From the NCBI GenBank assembly GCA_022579005.1, contig MU401533.1, forward strand, positions 1 to 64,000: a stretch of DNA of 64,000 nt, in the 5' to 3' direction. Source of the DNA: Poronia punctata. Lineage: Eukaryota; Ascomycota; Sordariomycetes; Xylariales; Xylariaceae. Each line of letters begins with the position of its first letter. Position 1 is the first letter of the stretch. The translations under genes were made by a program, and so were the position numbers. This document shows positions 49,314 to 61,211 of the stretch, piece after piece. The notes below the pieces were generated by a model. That model was not told the origin of the DNA and made no database searches. It worked only from the letters and a program-made list of their open reading frames with translations.

Positions 49314-50417
49314 ATGACGCCTCTGGTAACTAGCAAGGAGAAGGAGTCGAACACGGCCCGATTCGCCGGATCTGCCTCTGCCGGTATTGCTGAATTGGCC
49401 GTCTTCCACCCAGTCGACACAATCGCTAAGCGGTTGATGAGCAACCAGTCGAGAATCACAAACATTAACCAGTTCAACTCGGTCATATTTAAAGAACACG
49501 CCGCCGCCCCGCTCGGTCGGAAGTTCTTCTCTCTCTTTCCTGGTCTGGGCTACGCAGCCGGATACAAGGTCTCGCAAAGAGTCTACAAATATGGCGGCCA
49601 GCCTGTCGCTCGCGACTACCTAGCCAAGCACTACGGCACGGACTTCGAGGGTGCCTTTGGCAAGAAGACGGGCAAGGCTATCATGCACTCAACAGCTGGA
49701 AGGTACGGGGTTTTAGATACATCTTTCCCATGTGGTGGTGTGACTGTAGGCATTGCTGACATGTTGTACGTAGTTTGATTGGTATTGGTGAAATTGTCCT
49801 ACTACCCCTCGACGTCCTCAAGATCAAGCGCCAGACAAACCCCGACGCCTTCCGTGGCCGTGGCATTTTCAAGATCATTGCCGACGAAGGTTTCGGTCTG
49901 TATAGAGGATGGGGATGGACAGCTGCCCGAAATGCGCCCGGTTCCTTCGCGGTAAGCTTACCTTGAGTTCTCGATATGAAATTGGGAGGAGTAGAACCTG
50001 ACGGTGATATAGCTCTTTGGTGGATCGGCCTTTACCAAAGAATACCTCTTCGGCCTCTCCGACTACAACAAGGCATCGTGGTTCCAGAACTTTGTCGCAT
50101 CGATTGCTGGTGCCTCGGCTTCTCTGGTGGTTTCGGCCCCGTTGGATGTCATCAAGACTCGTATACAGAACAGGAACTTTGAGAACCCAGAAAGCGGATT
50201 CCGGATTCTGTCCAACATGGCAAGAATAGAAGGACCCTCGAGCTTCTTCAAGGGGCTGGTTCCCAAGGTATGTGATTTCGGGCTTCTTCCACTCTCGTGT
50301 GTCTATGTGAATAATGCTAACTCTCTGGCGCAGTTGCTCATGACGGGTCCTAAGCTTGTCTTCTCTTTCTGGCTCGCCCAGACTCTTATCCCCGCATTTG
50401 ACGGCATGATGAAATAA
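49314..50417 (+). CDS. ggc1: Mitochondrial GTP/GDP carrier
   Basis: Four exons, 49314-49702, 49774-49951, 50013-50267 and 50334-50417, encode 301 aa. Introns are 71, 61 and 66 nt and all phases agree. The three carrier signatures are HPVDTIAKR near residue 32, LPLDVLKIK near 143 and APLDVIKTR near 235. Long stretches such as FPGLGYAAGYKVSQRVYKYG, SLIGIGEIVLLPLDVLKIKR and GWGWTAARNAPGSFALFGG match the yeast Ggc1 (Yhm1) sequence as I remember it. The protein sits in the inner membrane, imports GTP into the matrix in exchange for GDP, and is linked to mitochondrial DNA and iron homeostasis in yeast. The length is normal. The start ATG is the first in frame and follows a CT-rich leader. Confidence 0.93.
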
Positions 50418-51579
50418 GAGATAAAACGATATGCGTAATGGAGACGGGTCAATTGTGTATGAATAAAGAAGGTCGGCGGGTAACAGGTATAGATCATGTA
50501 TATAATAGGTGTAGCTGGCGTTTGTTAGGCTACTTATCTCAAGCGCTTGATGGAAGATCGGATGGGTCTTGTAGAAATCCCCTTGGAAGCCAGGGGGACA
50601 CAGGACCTTTTAATGATCTAGAAGTACTCGACTCACATATGCTTTAAAATAGACATTAATTTTAAAGTTGGGACAATTTTTTTTTAACTTGGCGACGCAA
50701 AGATGTCATTTAGTCTAGGTATTCGGTACCTAATTGGTATAAAGCCACCATGCCCAATTTTTGAACAGTTGATCGGAAGTCATTTTCATCTACCCAGATT
50801 ATTTACTCGAACTCAACTCTTATAATATGTGTACGAGTAGGTACTAGGTAGCATGTACAGTACGTGCAGGTAGTCTAGTTAACCTTAAAACACTTACGTA
50901 CTCGTACATACTTGGGCGGCCATAGAAACAAAAGGTTGGAAATATCTCGATGGCGGATGTCATCGTCTGTCACTGGCCAGTATCTGTGGTGATATGTATG
51001 CTGATGCGCTATGGACAAGCCTAATTGACCTATCATGGGCAATGTTTTGACACGCTAGCAATGCAAGCGGTAGCTTGGCAGGTAAAATGGGGTGAGAAGT
51101 GGTGGTGGAGGAGGCCGTTGCCGGGGCAGCGGATTTTGTGACGTTGCAGGTGTGCTGGGATTGGGCGGCTTTGTTTGTTCCACATTGGGCAACATTGACA
51201 TTGTGACAGTCTCTCCGTGCAGTCAAGGTTTCCAGCCTACTTTATTGACAAGGGACCTAAAACACTTGATATACCTTATCCCGTGCGACAAAAACAAGCT
51301 ACTGACTCGTTCTCCCATCCTTTCCATCTACTCCATGTTTTCACAAGTTTACGATACGTACCTACACATCGTTTTTGACTACGAAACATATCCCCTTCTG
51401 GGAGGCTGTGTCGCCAGCCCTGTCAAAAATAGCACTTGATAATATTACCCCGAAACAAAACAACAAAGAACCTCTATCTCACCCTACCTTACCTTTGCTA
51501 CTCAGACAACTGCGTGCCAGTCGCGCTTTTTTCATTTCCTCGAATTGGTGCATAGCCCACAATCACCGACCTGTCCGAG
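50418..51579. other. Intergenic region between ggc1 and the large coiled-coil gene
   Basis: No supported gene. The last 150 bases before 51580 are pyrimidine-rich and likely contain the 5' leader of the next gene. TAGGTA-type words cluster near 50840-50880. Confidence 0.6.
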
Positions 51580-54500
51580 ATGCCCTCGTTCGATCGCGAG
51601 GCCGCCGAACGGCATCTAAGACATCAAACTTCTGCGTCAAGCGCCCTTGTACCAATGTAAGCTAGCCTCTGCCCCTCTCTCTCTCCCTCTCTGATCCTGC
51701 GCCGTCTGGCCGCCACCATTCGAGGATAGGCAACTAAGCAAGTACGAATAGGTGGGATAGCTCTGATCCGGATCGTGCGCCTCCTCCACTGCCTCTCAAC
51801 CCCGTTTCGCCGAGCGTGGGCACATCGCGGAGTGGCACATCTTTAGCAATCCAGTCTGCCCACGCGGCATTGCAGGAAAAGGCACGGGAGAGTTCCCATG
51901 TGCCACCGCTCCAGAAACGATCAACAGCAGATTTCCCAACCGACCGGGCTCTTGTCCCGCGGCCAAGCCCTCACAAGCGAATGCAATCACTCCAAACAGG
52001 GACTGTGCGGGATCTCAGCCTCATGCTCGAGGGCTCGCGGGATTCGGCAAACAGCACACCCAGAGGATCACCAGAGAAAGAAAGGTTTCCCCGGCCAGCG
52101 ACGCCGACGAGGGTAAGGGAGTCTGACAGAGACAGGTCACCAGAGAAGGACTCGTCGGCAAACGTGACGCCCATCGCAATGTCGTCCAGTCTAACCCCGC
52201 TCATGCGGCCATCAGCCAGGAGGCCACCACACAGCATACTTGGCGAAAACACACCACCTCAGTCGGCTACTATGCTAGCTTTACAGAATACGCCACAAGC
52301 ATACAATCGGGATACGGATTCACCGCTTGCTACAGTGACCAACAATGCCACAAATACCACACCGGGGCAGGCAAAGAGCCCGGCTTTTAACGATCAACTA
52401 TCCCACCAACTCTTAACTCTGACGAATATCGCGGCTTCTCTACAGAAGGAGATGTCGGCCCTGACGCGGAGGAGCCGCGATAATGCGACAGATTTGTTGA
52501 GTCTGAAAGAAGCTACCCATGCGAGAGACGAAGACATCCGCAAGACGTTGCGAGAGCTCGCTGCCAATACCGACTCTACTAAGCATCACCGCGACACCTT
52601 CAACGGCGGTCTTTACCTCGACAATAAAGCTTACAACAGCCCTACCATGACATCTAAAACTCCCCGGCCATATACGCTCCCCCGCGTCCCATCGCCGAAT
52701 AGCTTTGCTGCCTCGATAGACCGAGAGTCCTCTCTGAGCACTCCATCTCTGATCGGGGATTCACCCGCCTCCATGTCGCTGCTAGAGAAGATCATCCGAG
52801 ACATGGGGACCAAGGAAGGACAGGACCTAGTTCTTGACCATCTGTCCGAGTTGGCGGAGAGACTAGGCGGCATGGCTTCTGCTGCCAAAGTGGAGGAGCT
52901 ACTAGACCACCTCAAAGCCATAAGGCAGGCACAGACTTCTATGCCTGCGATGAGCGCTGGCACGCATACACAGAGGAGCCAGAGTTTCGGCAGTGTAAGC
53001 GATTCATCCATCGAAGACAGCAACTGGAATCCAACCGGTTCCGCGCTTGGCTCCGGGGTTGGACGGCTCCTCCTACAGGACAAGGAAAGCCGTCGTTCTT
53101 CGGCCCCTTCTCGCCCGAACGAGGTGCTTAACGATGAGATGATTAAGATCATCCGCTCCGTCAAGGATAGCGTTGCTCAAGGAGGTGGTCTTACAGCCGA
53201 GGTCAAGGCACTCGTTCGTGAGCTGCGAGGCGAAGTCCTCGGCATGGGCAGGGAACTGGGCCGAAAGCTGGAGGAGCATGGCGGTAAAGGAGGTCACCAC
53301 AGCAAGAACGAGACAGCTAGTAGGGCCGAGCTTGCCAGGATCGTGGAGGAAGGGTTGGAGCAGATGAAGGTTTACATGCAACACCGACTCCGTGAACATA
53401 GACGGGAGTCGACCGAGTCGACCAAGTCAGCCATTGACTACCAAGAGATCTACAACGCCGTGAGAACTGCCGTCAGTGACACGAATGCGAACAAGCGGCA
53501 GGAACCTCACCTCAGCCGAGATGACGTGCTCGAAGCTGTCCGGGAAGCCTGGGAGAACTACAAGCCCGAGATTGAAATACAGCAACTCGGTCTGGAGCGG
53601 GACGAGGTGCTTGCCTGCATCAAAGAGGGCTTGCAGGAACATGCGCCACAGCAGGATATATCCGAAGCTGCTACGCGAGACGAGGTCTTTGAAGCGGTCA
53701 TGGAAGGCATGAAGCAGTTTGTGCCTCCGACCATTGAAACGCCGGCAACGCTCTCTCGCGACGAAGTCCTCGAAGCTGTCCGTGAGTGTCTCGAGGAATT
53801 CGAGTTTCCCATTGCGCCAACTGCAGGCAACGACCTCACCCGGGATGACATGGTCGATGCCGTCAAGCAAGGACTAGAGTCTTTCGAGTTTCCCAATCCA
53901 AATCTTGCCTTGGTGCCCCACGATGGCGGAAAGACGGAGATTGTGGAGCGGCTGCAAGAGATCATGGAGTTTATGAGAGACGAGTTCAAAGCGGCCAGCG
54001 AAGAAGCCAAACAACACGTTGCTGCCAACGGGCGCGACACTGAGCAGGTCTTGGATGCCACCAAGGACGGATTCGAGGCCTTGCGCGGACACATTGAGGA
54101 ATATTTCGAGAAGGTGTCTGCTTCCCAAAATACCGAAGGTGCCGGTGCTCAGGAGGAGCTGGTGGCCAATCTGGTGAATAGCTTCGACACCTTCCGGGAG
54201 GAACTTACCGAGACGATAGCAAAATCGTCCGACGGGTCTCGGGAACTGGTAAAGCAAGAAATCGAGTCGCTCAGAGACGCCGTGAACTCCTCCCTTGTGC
54301 CTCACGTACCGCCACCGCCGGACAACAGAGAGGCGCTGGAGGCGATCCGCGAGGGGCTCGATAGGATTCGTGGCGACCTTTTACGCCCGCACGCTGGCAC
54401 AACCGACATCCTGGACGCACTTCACGAAGGCTTTAGTGAGATGCGCACTTACATGGAGCGTTTGAACGACAAACCTGTCGACTTTACAGCCAATGACGAG

Positions 54501-57488
54501 ATCCTCGACGCTCTCAAATCAGGTCTTGATGATGTGCGCGGTGACATTGATACTCTACGCGAGACCAATAACGACAAGACAGTAGCAACAATCAGCCCGG
54601 AAATCCCCACGGAGGCAGGTGCCCTGATCCCTGCCGACTTGGTCAAGCATGACGATATCAAGAACCTCGAAGTCATGATGACGCAGTTGAGGGCCAAGAT
54701 GGATACCATCGAGATCCCACAGCCTGCACCAGCTGCCGTGGCCGTGGCCGAGGGTGGCTTGTCCAAGGATGACTTGGCCGAGATGGAGGAGATGCTCCGA
54801 AACGGTGTGTCCAAGGAGGATCTCATCAAGATGGAAGAAATGCTCCAGAACATGCAGGAGTCGATGGCCGGCATAGCAAATCCTCCGGCCAAGGAGAAGA
54901 ATACCGAGTCGCGCGTCATTGGCAACCCGGAGGACGTTGCGACCAAGGAAGACGTACAGGCCATCGAGACCATTCTTCGCAACACCAAGGCGCGGGTCGA
55001 CGACCTGATCGATGGCGAGCAAGCAATCAAAAAGGATCATGTCGACTCGGTCGAGGCCCTCGTGCTGGAAACGAAGGACTCGATCGGGTCTGTCAATGCC
55101 CAGCTCGACACTGTCACTCGCAAGGAAGATCTTCAGGCGGTCGAGTCTCTTGTCACCCAAGTCACGGTCGCGCTCGACGAGATGAAGGAGCGAGCGGAGA
55201 AGTCGTTGGAAGACCCCGAGAAAGTCACAAAGACGGATGTCGACGCCATCAGTGCAGCTATGATGGACGTCAAGTCTCTAGTTGAAAAAATATCAAGCGA
55301 CGATATTGCCGCTCTACCGACAAAGGAGGACATCAAGAATGTCGAGGATGTAGTCAAGAGTATCCAAGACTATAACACGGCCCAGGCCGAGGCTGCTTCG
55401 ACGGCTCTGGCTGATCGACAGGCCGAGGTCATGACGGTAAACGAGAGAGTTGCCGAAGTCAAGGGTTTCCTCGAAGAATTCCAGGCCATGGCCAAGGAGA
55501 AGCTCGACGCCGGCAGCAACGGTGTGGAGACTCTAGGCCAACTACTGGAAGGACTGGGCGAAACCATCAACCAAAACGCCAACGTCGGAAGTGACCTACA
55601 AGGCATGCTCGAGCTGATGAAGTCGGAGTTTGAGGAGACTCGTGCTAATGTCATGGGTACGAAACTGGACACGGACGAGAAACTCAAGGAGGCGTCTGAT
55701 CAGATCGGTGGAAAGATTGACGAGAAGATAGGCGAGCTTCTGACAAAGTACGACGACTTCCAGTTAGTCATGGAAGATCGAACCAAGGCTGGGGAAGTCC
55801 GGGATGCCGAAATGGAAGCCGCCGTGGTTGGCAACAAGGCTATCACGGAGGAACTAAAGGTCTTGGTCGATACTCTCGGTTCGGCCGTGACCAACTCCCT
55901 CGACAAGATGGACGAGGCGTCTCGGACCGTGTTTGACAAGGTCGAGCTTCTCTACAGCAAGACGGAGGATAATCATGCCGAGGGCAAGAACGAGCACGAG
56001 CTCACCCGCGAGCAAGTCAAGCAGGCCCTCGGCATGGTCGAGGGGTTGCAGGGAAACGTGAACGATTACCAGCCCAAGATCCTCGAGACCATAAAGGACG
56101 TCCTGCTTCTTGTCGGAGAACACTTTGAACATGCCAAGACATCGGTGACGGACATTCAACAACACATCGAAGATGCCAAACCGGAGCCCCTCGTGATACC
56201 AACCCCCGAGAAGTATGACGATGCCGAAATGCAAGCTAAACTCGACAAGTTGGACAGCGGAGTGCATTCCAAGCTGGATAAACTTGTCGATCACACACAG
56301 GCATCCGACAAGGCATATGCCCAACTTGACAAGTTGGAAAGTGAAATGCATTCCAAGCTAGACAAGCTTGTCGACCATACAGAGACAGCCGACAAGGCAT
56401 ACGCACAACTCGACACGCTAGACAAGGTGCACCAGCAGGTTGTGCAGACTGCCGCCGAGATCAACGAGTTTATAGCCTCTCAAAAACAGCGGGTTGAGCA
56501 TGAGGACGATGAGCGCGAGAAGGTCTTACAAGAGACTACTATTGCCCTGGAACGACAGAGAGTAGAGCAAAATCACGTCGCGCACACTCTAGTCCTGCTC
56601 AAGGACGAAGAATCCAAGCTTCGCGAAAGCATCCACCTGTTACGAGCCGAACAGGAAGCCTTGACGAGGCAAAAGACAAGATTGACGGCGGATGTATCAT
56701 CTCTCGAGACCGCCCTTCAAATCCGTCGCGAAGAACTCCACGTCATGGATATCCGTGCCCAAGGTCTCGAGCGCCGCATTCTAGACGGCGTCCTCGACCA
56801 CTCTCGCGCTCTTCTGATGGCCAATTCGGCGCCTAAAGGCCGCGACGCCATGAGCCGCAAGAGAGTCGCCCGTTCCAGCTTGGGAGGTGCAGGTGCAGGC
56901 GCAGAGACGCCCAACAAGCCGAAATCTCGCGCGGCAGTCAATATGGCTGTTAACGGGACTTCTGGTCACGCCGGCGCGAATAGAAGAATCCTGAGTCTGA
57001 GCCAGATCACGAATAACGTGCCTACGGGCGGGCTCAAGCGGAGTCAAAGCGTTCGGACGGCTGCTGCCGGTACCGGGCTACGGAAGAGTAGCTGGGCACC
57101 TTCTGCGGGCAAGGGATATGGGGATTTGGATAAGGAGAATGTCGACCTGATGAAGGAGGGGGATGATGAGGATGATATACCCCCCACGCCAGATTCGGTC
57201 CATGATAACAATCCAAGCGAGGCCGGACATGATATCGATGATGATGACCGTGGTTCCGAAGGGACACTTCGTCGCACGAGCATGGGTACTACAGTCGTCA
57301 CCGGGACGGAAACGGAAACGGAGACGGAGACGGAGACGGAAAGTATGTATTCCGATGATCAACAATCCCGGTATGATGAAGACGGTGATGGTGGTGGTGG
57401 TGGTGGTGGTGGTTATGATGAGAGTGTTGTTTCGGAGAGTATTGCCGATGATATGGATAGCATTGCTGGTGAAAGTATTGCTACTTGA
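51580..57488 (+). CDS. Large coiled-coil protein of unknown function, 1934 aa
   Basis: Two exons: 51580-51656 and 51761-57488. The 104-nt intron (GTAAGC...TAG) joins LVP to ISDPDRAPPPLP in phase. Residues 1-250 are S/P/T-rich and probably disordered. A helical repeat region follows at about 585-745, with five units on the pattern (S/T)R-D-E-V-L-E-A-V-R-E-(G/C)-L. Related units of the form ILDAL(H/K)xG lie at about 880-965, and SKDDLAEMEEML / SKEDLIKMEEML are paired near 1050. From about 1000 to 1620 it is almost all heptad-like coiled coil, including a near-perfect duplication with HSKLDKLVDHT at about 1545 and 1575. The C-terminus is basic, then acidic, with a TE dipeptide run and a glycine run. 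I recognise no catalytic motif and no membrane segment. Similar fungal proteins are, as I recall, loosely annotated as chromosome-segregation or SMC-like, but I see no ATPase motifs here, so that label is unsupported. Confidence 0.85.
57303..57345 (+). repeat. GAGACG hexamer run coding a TE repeat
   Basis: An imperfect run of ACGGAAACGG/GACGGA units encodes alternating Thr-Glu near the C-terminus of the coiled-coil protein. A GGT run coding polyglycine follows at about 57391-57413. Both are in frame and likely length-variable. Confidence 0.8.
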
Positions 57489-58324
57489 AAAGGAAAGGAA
57501 CGAGATGGTTTTTTGAAACTTGGGACTTGGGACTTGCACTTGCACTTGAGCGACTACGGTTTTTTACTTATGCAAAGAATGATATACCCCCTTTCGATGT
57601 TGCGTGCGCGCAGTACTTGTCTCTTCTCTTCTTTTTTTTCTTTTTAGTCTTATTTGAACCAGACACAGGAACGAGATGGAGGATGGGGGAAAAGGGGAAA
57701 AGGGGGGAACAACAGGGTCGGGCGTTTGTTTTAAGAAAACCGGCTGTGGGTGGATGGATGGATGGATGGGTGAATGAATAGGTTGGGATGGATTAGGGGG
57801 GGGTTTTTTTTTTCCTTTTTTTTTTATTGGGTGCGTTTCTGGAAGGAATTGTCTGTTTGTCTGTCTGTCTGTTCTGTCTGTTGCTGAAAAATTAAGAAAA
57901 TAAAGAGTTTTAGTTAATAAGGTTGTTTTATTCTGTCTGTCTTTCTGTTTTCTGTTTCTGTTTGATAATAATACCTAGGTATTACATACCATATACAATT
58001 ATTATGAGTTTAATGAATGGAACTTTTGAATTCATTTTCCATTCTTTTCTTTTTCTTCTTTTTGTTTTCGTTTTCTTCTTGCAAGCTTGGTTCAATCAAC
58101 TACGAGTAAACGTGACCGAATAAACTAGGTACTTACCTACTTACTGACTGAACTAGATGTTGTTGTTAACGTTGATATAGTCGAGGACTTGCGTGACTAC
58201 TGTAGGTAAATTCCTAAACTTACACATTTGATATATATGTATCTGAGGATTTGCAGTTAGATAATTAATTAATGGATATTCTTTGCTCCTTATGTACACA
58301 GTACACTACACGGAAGAGCTAGGA

Positions 58325-58359
58325 GGTTAGGTTAGGTTAGGTTAGGTTAGGTTAGGTTA
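58325..58359. repeat. GGTTA pentamer, seven perfect copies
   Basis: Seven exact tandem GGTTA units. It resembles but does not equal the fungal telomeric TTAGGG repeat, so it is most simply a microsatellite. Confidence 0.9.
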
Positions 58360-58455
58360 GTTTGTTGTTTTTGTAGTGCGGAAGAAAACAGGAAAAAAAA
58401 AAAAGAAGAAAATAAGGAGTAGAGGATGAGCATGTGCGTGTGCGTCCAGTGTGCA

Positions 58456-58508
<53 letters not shown>
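58456..58508. repeat. Poly-G tract of 53 bases
   Basis: Uninterrupted G run immediately before the assembly gap. Homopolymers of this length are poorly resolved by sequencing, so the true length is uncertain. Confidence 0.9.
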
Positions 58509-58509
58509 C

Positions 58510-58519
58510 NNNNNNNNNN
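58510..58519. other. Assembly gap, ten N
   Basis: Ten unresolved bases between a poly-G tract and a short poly-A tract. The true gap size is unknown. Confidence 0.99.
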
Positions 58520-58573
58520 AAAAAAAAATCACCTTGCTCGGTTCCGATTGTTGGGGTGGGTGCATTTTGCAAA

Positions 58574-58597
58574 CCCCCCCCCCCCCCCCCCCCCCCC
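58574..58597. repeat. Poly-C tract of 24 bases
   Basis: Second homopolymer 55 bases after the N gap, in the opposite base to the preceding poly-G. The two could pair as an inverted repeat, which may be why assembly broke here. Confidence 0.9.
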
Positions 58598-58915
58598 TTT
58601 TTCAAATAGGAGGAATGTACCCAAGCCAGCCTCATAATGTAAAGTGTAAATTAAATGCAAGCAAGGGGAGCTAACCAACCAACCGATTCTAGAGAGAATT
58701 AACTCCATAGGTTAGTTAGTTAGTTGGCAAGGGAATCAAATGGAAATTGGAAATTGGAAATTGGAAATAAATTATCTTGTTATTCCCTACGTATATCTCA
58801 CATCTCGTACAATAAACTAGGTAACACGCACACACACACACACTTCAGCAGGGTTTGCTCAAACTACCTAGGTAAACCCTAGATTGGAATTGGCATTGGA
58901 ATTGGATTAAACCCG

Positions 58916-60565
58916 TCAACGCTTCGCCTCGATAACCTCCTTCCCACCCATCCAAGGCCACAAGCATTCCGGAACCGCGACAGCCCTCCTATTCTCGTCC
59001 CAGCCATTTTCCAGAATCGCGGCCAAGACGCGCGGTATAGCGAGCGCCGTACCGTTGACTGTCCAAGGATACGCCAATTTGCCGCCCGCGCCGGGGTACC
59101 GTACGCGCGTGGCGAGACGACGCGTCTGGTAGTCGGTGCAGAGACTAGCGCTCGTGACTTCGCCCCAGCCGTCGCCGTGGGCGGCTCGCGAGGGGAAGAA
59201 GGCCTCGATGTCGATTTTGCGTGTCGCCGAGGCGCCTAGATCTGCCGTCGGCATTTCCAAAACGCGACAGTGGAGGCCGAGAGAGGCGAGGATGTCGGTT
59301 TGTATATCGACCATTTCGTCCAAGACTTCTGTTGCCTCGTCCATGTCGGGAGCCGTCCATGCGAACATTTCTACTTTGGTGAATTCGTGTACGCGGTATA
59401 GGCCTTTGGTGTCGGCGCCGCGGGCACCTGCCTCGGCGCGGTAACATCTCGATGCGGCGACGCGCTTGGATGGTAGGTCGGAAGCTTCTAGGATGCTGTC
59501 CGCGCGCATGCCTGCTAGGGGGATTTCCGCGGTGCCGGCGAGGCTGAGCTCGGGTTTTCCGCGCGCGGCGTCCGAGGCTGATTGCGCGACCGAGTAGACT
59601 TGCGTCTCGCCGTTTTGGTCGCGGGGTTGGAAACCGCAGGCTGCTGCGATGTGGCTGTAGACGAGGCTGGGGGGCGAGACTTGTCGCCAACCGGGCAGTC
59701 GGGTCACGCTTGATAGGGCGTAGGATATCAGCGCTTGTTCGAGCTCGGCGCCTTCGTCGAGAAGGTAGTACCATCCCCATCCGGACGTCGTTGCAGCGGC
59801 CGAGAAGTCGAGGATGCCCAGCTCCGAACCGATGTGTACGTGCGATCGCCAGACGCGATCAGACGCCTCCGATTTGAGGGGGTGTGGTGCATTGATATAG
59901 GTGAGTACGCGCGGCTCGTCGCCACGCGGTGTCTCGTCCGATGTCAGGTTCGGGATGGCTAGGGCGAGGTCCGTCATCTCGCTTGTGAGACGCGCCTCGT
60001 CCTCTTCTATGGCGGATAAGGCCTGTTTGAGCAGACGGGCTTCCTCGAGAAGCTCGTCTCTAGTCATGGTTCGAACATCTCGTTGGGTGCCGCCACCCAG
60101 TGGTTGGCTTGCAGCATTTGTTGCTGTCTTGGACGCCTCGTCTTCGTGTTGGATAGTGGCCGGGTTCGCTATCTGTCTACGCAGGTCATTGCTTCGCTCA
60201 CGCAGACTTCGACCGTCTTTTTGTCGCGCCTGCCATTGGTCGAACAGCGCATTGATGCGTGATGGATATGTGGATTGGATCTGGTAGTTGCGCTCGAGAC
60301 AGTTCTTCTCGTATAGTTCCGGGTTCTGACGGATATGTCTGATATCGATATTCGCTTTCGGGGCAGTCGTAGGTCGTTGAGCTTCTTGTTGCCTCTGATC
60401 TGATTCTTTGGCGATGGTGTTCAAAGGAGAGCTCGGGCTCGGGCTCGAGCTCGAGCTGGATTTGGAATATAGACGAGAGGTTGCTGCGCTAGGGAATAAT
60501 CGATTTGTCCTAGGGCGAACCAACCGGCATTGTAGGCAGACATAAGTTGCCCTGGCAGCTTTCAT
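58916..60565 (-). CDS. dia4: Seryl-tRNA synthetase, mitochondrial type
   Basis: A single exon of 549 aa. The N-terminus MKAARATYVCLQCR with many Arg/Ser and no acidic residues over about 45 residues is a mitochondrial presequence. The N-terminal tRNA-binding arm starts at IDIRHIRQNPELYEKNCLER and runs to about residue 210 as a long helical hairpin. Class II motif 2 is RCYRAEAGARGADTKGLYRV at about 373-392, and motif 3 is NGTALAIPRVLAAILEN at about 504-520. The serine-site segment SLAGTAEIPLAG precedes motif 2. It charges mitochondrial tRNA-Ser with serine. The cytosolic fungal enzyme is usually shorter at the N-terminus, so the mitochondrial form (yeast Dia4) is the better fit. An S/P-rich linker separates presequence and arm. 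The coding sequence is notably GC-rich compared with its flanks. Confidence 0.9.
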   Translation of the reverse strand: MKAARATYVCLQCRLVRPRTNRLFPSAATSRLYSKSSSSSSPSPSSPLNTIAKESDQRQQEAQRPTTAPKANIDIRHIRQNPELYEKNCLERNYQIQSTYPSRINALFDQWQARQKDGRSLRERSNDLRRQIANPATIQHEDEASKTATNAASQPLGGGTQRDVRTMTRDELLEEARLLKQALSAIEEDEARLTSEMTDLALAIPNLTSDETPRGDEPRVLTYINAPHPLKSEASDRVWRSHVHIGSELGILDFSAAATTSGWGWYYLLDEGAELEQALISYALSSVTRLPGWRQVSPPSLVYSHIAAACGFQPRDQNGETQVYSVAQSASDAARGKPELSLAGTAEIPLAGMRADSILEASDLPSKRVAASRCYRAEAGARGADTKGLYRVHEFTKVEMFAWTAPDMDEATEVLDEMVDIQTDILASLGLHCRVLEMPTADLGASATRKIDIEAFFPSRAAHGDGWGEVTSASLCTDYQTRRLATRVRYPGAGGKLAYPWTVNGTALAIPRVLAAILENGWDENRRAVAVPECLWPWMGGKEVIEAKR

Positions 60566-61211
60566 TGTTGCAATTGTAGTCTGCCTGGGTGTTGTAACTG
60601 GTGTTGAAGGGAATGCTTTTTCCTTAGAGGGTGGCTGAGAAAAGTGGCTGGGTTAGTTCGACTCAGCCTTATTACCACATTTTCTCCGGATTGACTCTAT
60701 TCCCACTTACCTTCCGTCTGTCACGAGCACTTACGAGTAGTAGGAGTGCGTCTCGGTGTATATTAGCAGAGACGATTTCGAGCCGAGGAATAATGTGCGT
60801 TTAGTTTTGAGATGGTTTTCATCCTAGGCTTAAAGCAGAATAAAGTCTAGTCTAGCAGCCAAACACAGTGAAATGTAACATACTTGTCTCACACTCAAAA
60901 GCGTCAAACTACCTACCTACTCGTACACCACCAGCAAGACTTGTTTAAGACGCATCCCACAGGTATTGGACAAGAAACAAAAAAGAACATAGTGAATAAA
61001 ATCTATATACATAAAGTTATATATTTGATAGTCAAATTTCCCCCGATTCGTATCCTCATAAATTGCAACAGGTAGGTATTACCCATGACAAGATTCATGA
61101 ATTCGACATCTTCGTAAAAAATCCAACGTACATATATTTTTATTTCTTCCATTTTTCTTTTCATCTTTTCGTAGTCTCATGAGCCTGACAGACAGAAGGA
61201 AAATTCATGAA
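60566..61211. other. Intergenic region between SerRS and the membrane coiled-coil gene
   Basis: SerRS promoter side and the 3' region of the next minus-strand gene. AT-rich near 60950-61150; no gene seen. Confidence 0.6.

Larger units (their letters stand above)
57489..58915. other. Low-complexity convergent intergenic region with assembly gap
   Basis: Lies between two convergent stops. Rich in simple repeats: TGGA near 57750-57770, GTCT near 57855-57890, GGTTA at 58325-58359, a GGAAATT heptamer at about 58741-58768 and CA at about 58828-58842. The G/C homopolymers and the N gap are listed separately. No gene. Confidence 0.7.

Noticed and set aside
54449..55160. Several long minus-strand frames opposite the coiled-coil gene
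   Set aside because: Shadows of a strongly biased coding strand; they have no family features.
58325..58359. GGTTA tract as a telomere or chromosome end
   Set aside because: It is a pentamer, only 35 bp, and lies between genes with further genes on both sides.
59145..59780. Alternative minus-strand frame inside the SerRS gene
   Set aside because: Arg-rich shadow in a GC-rich coding region; the main frame carries class II synthetase motifs 2 and 3.
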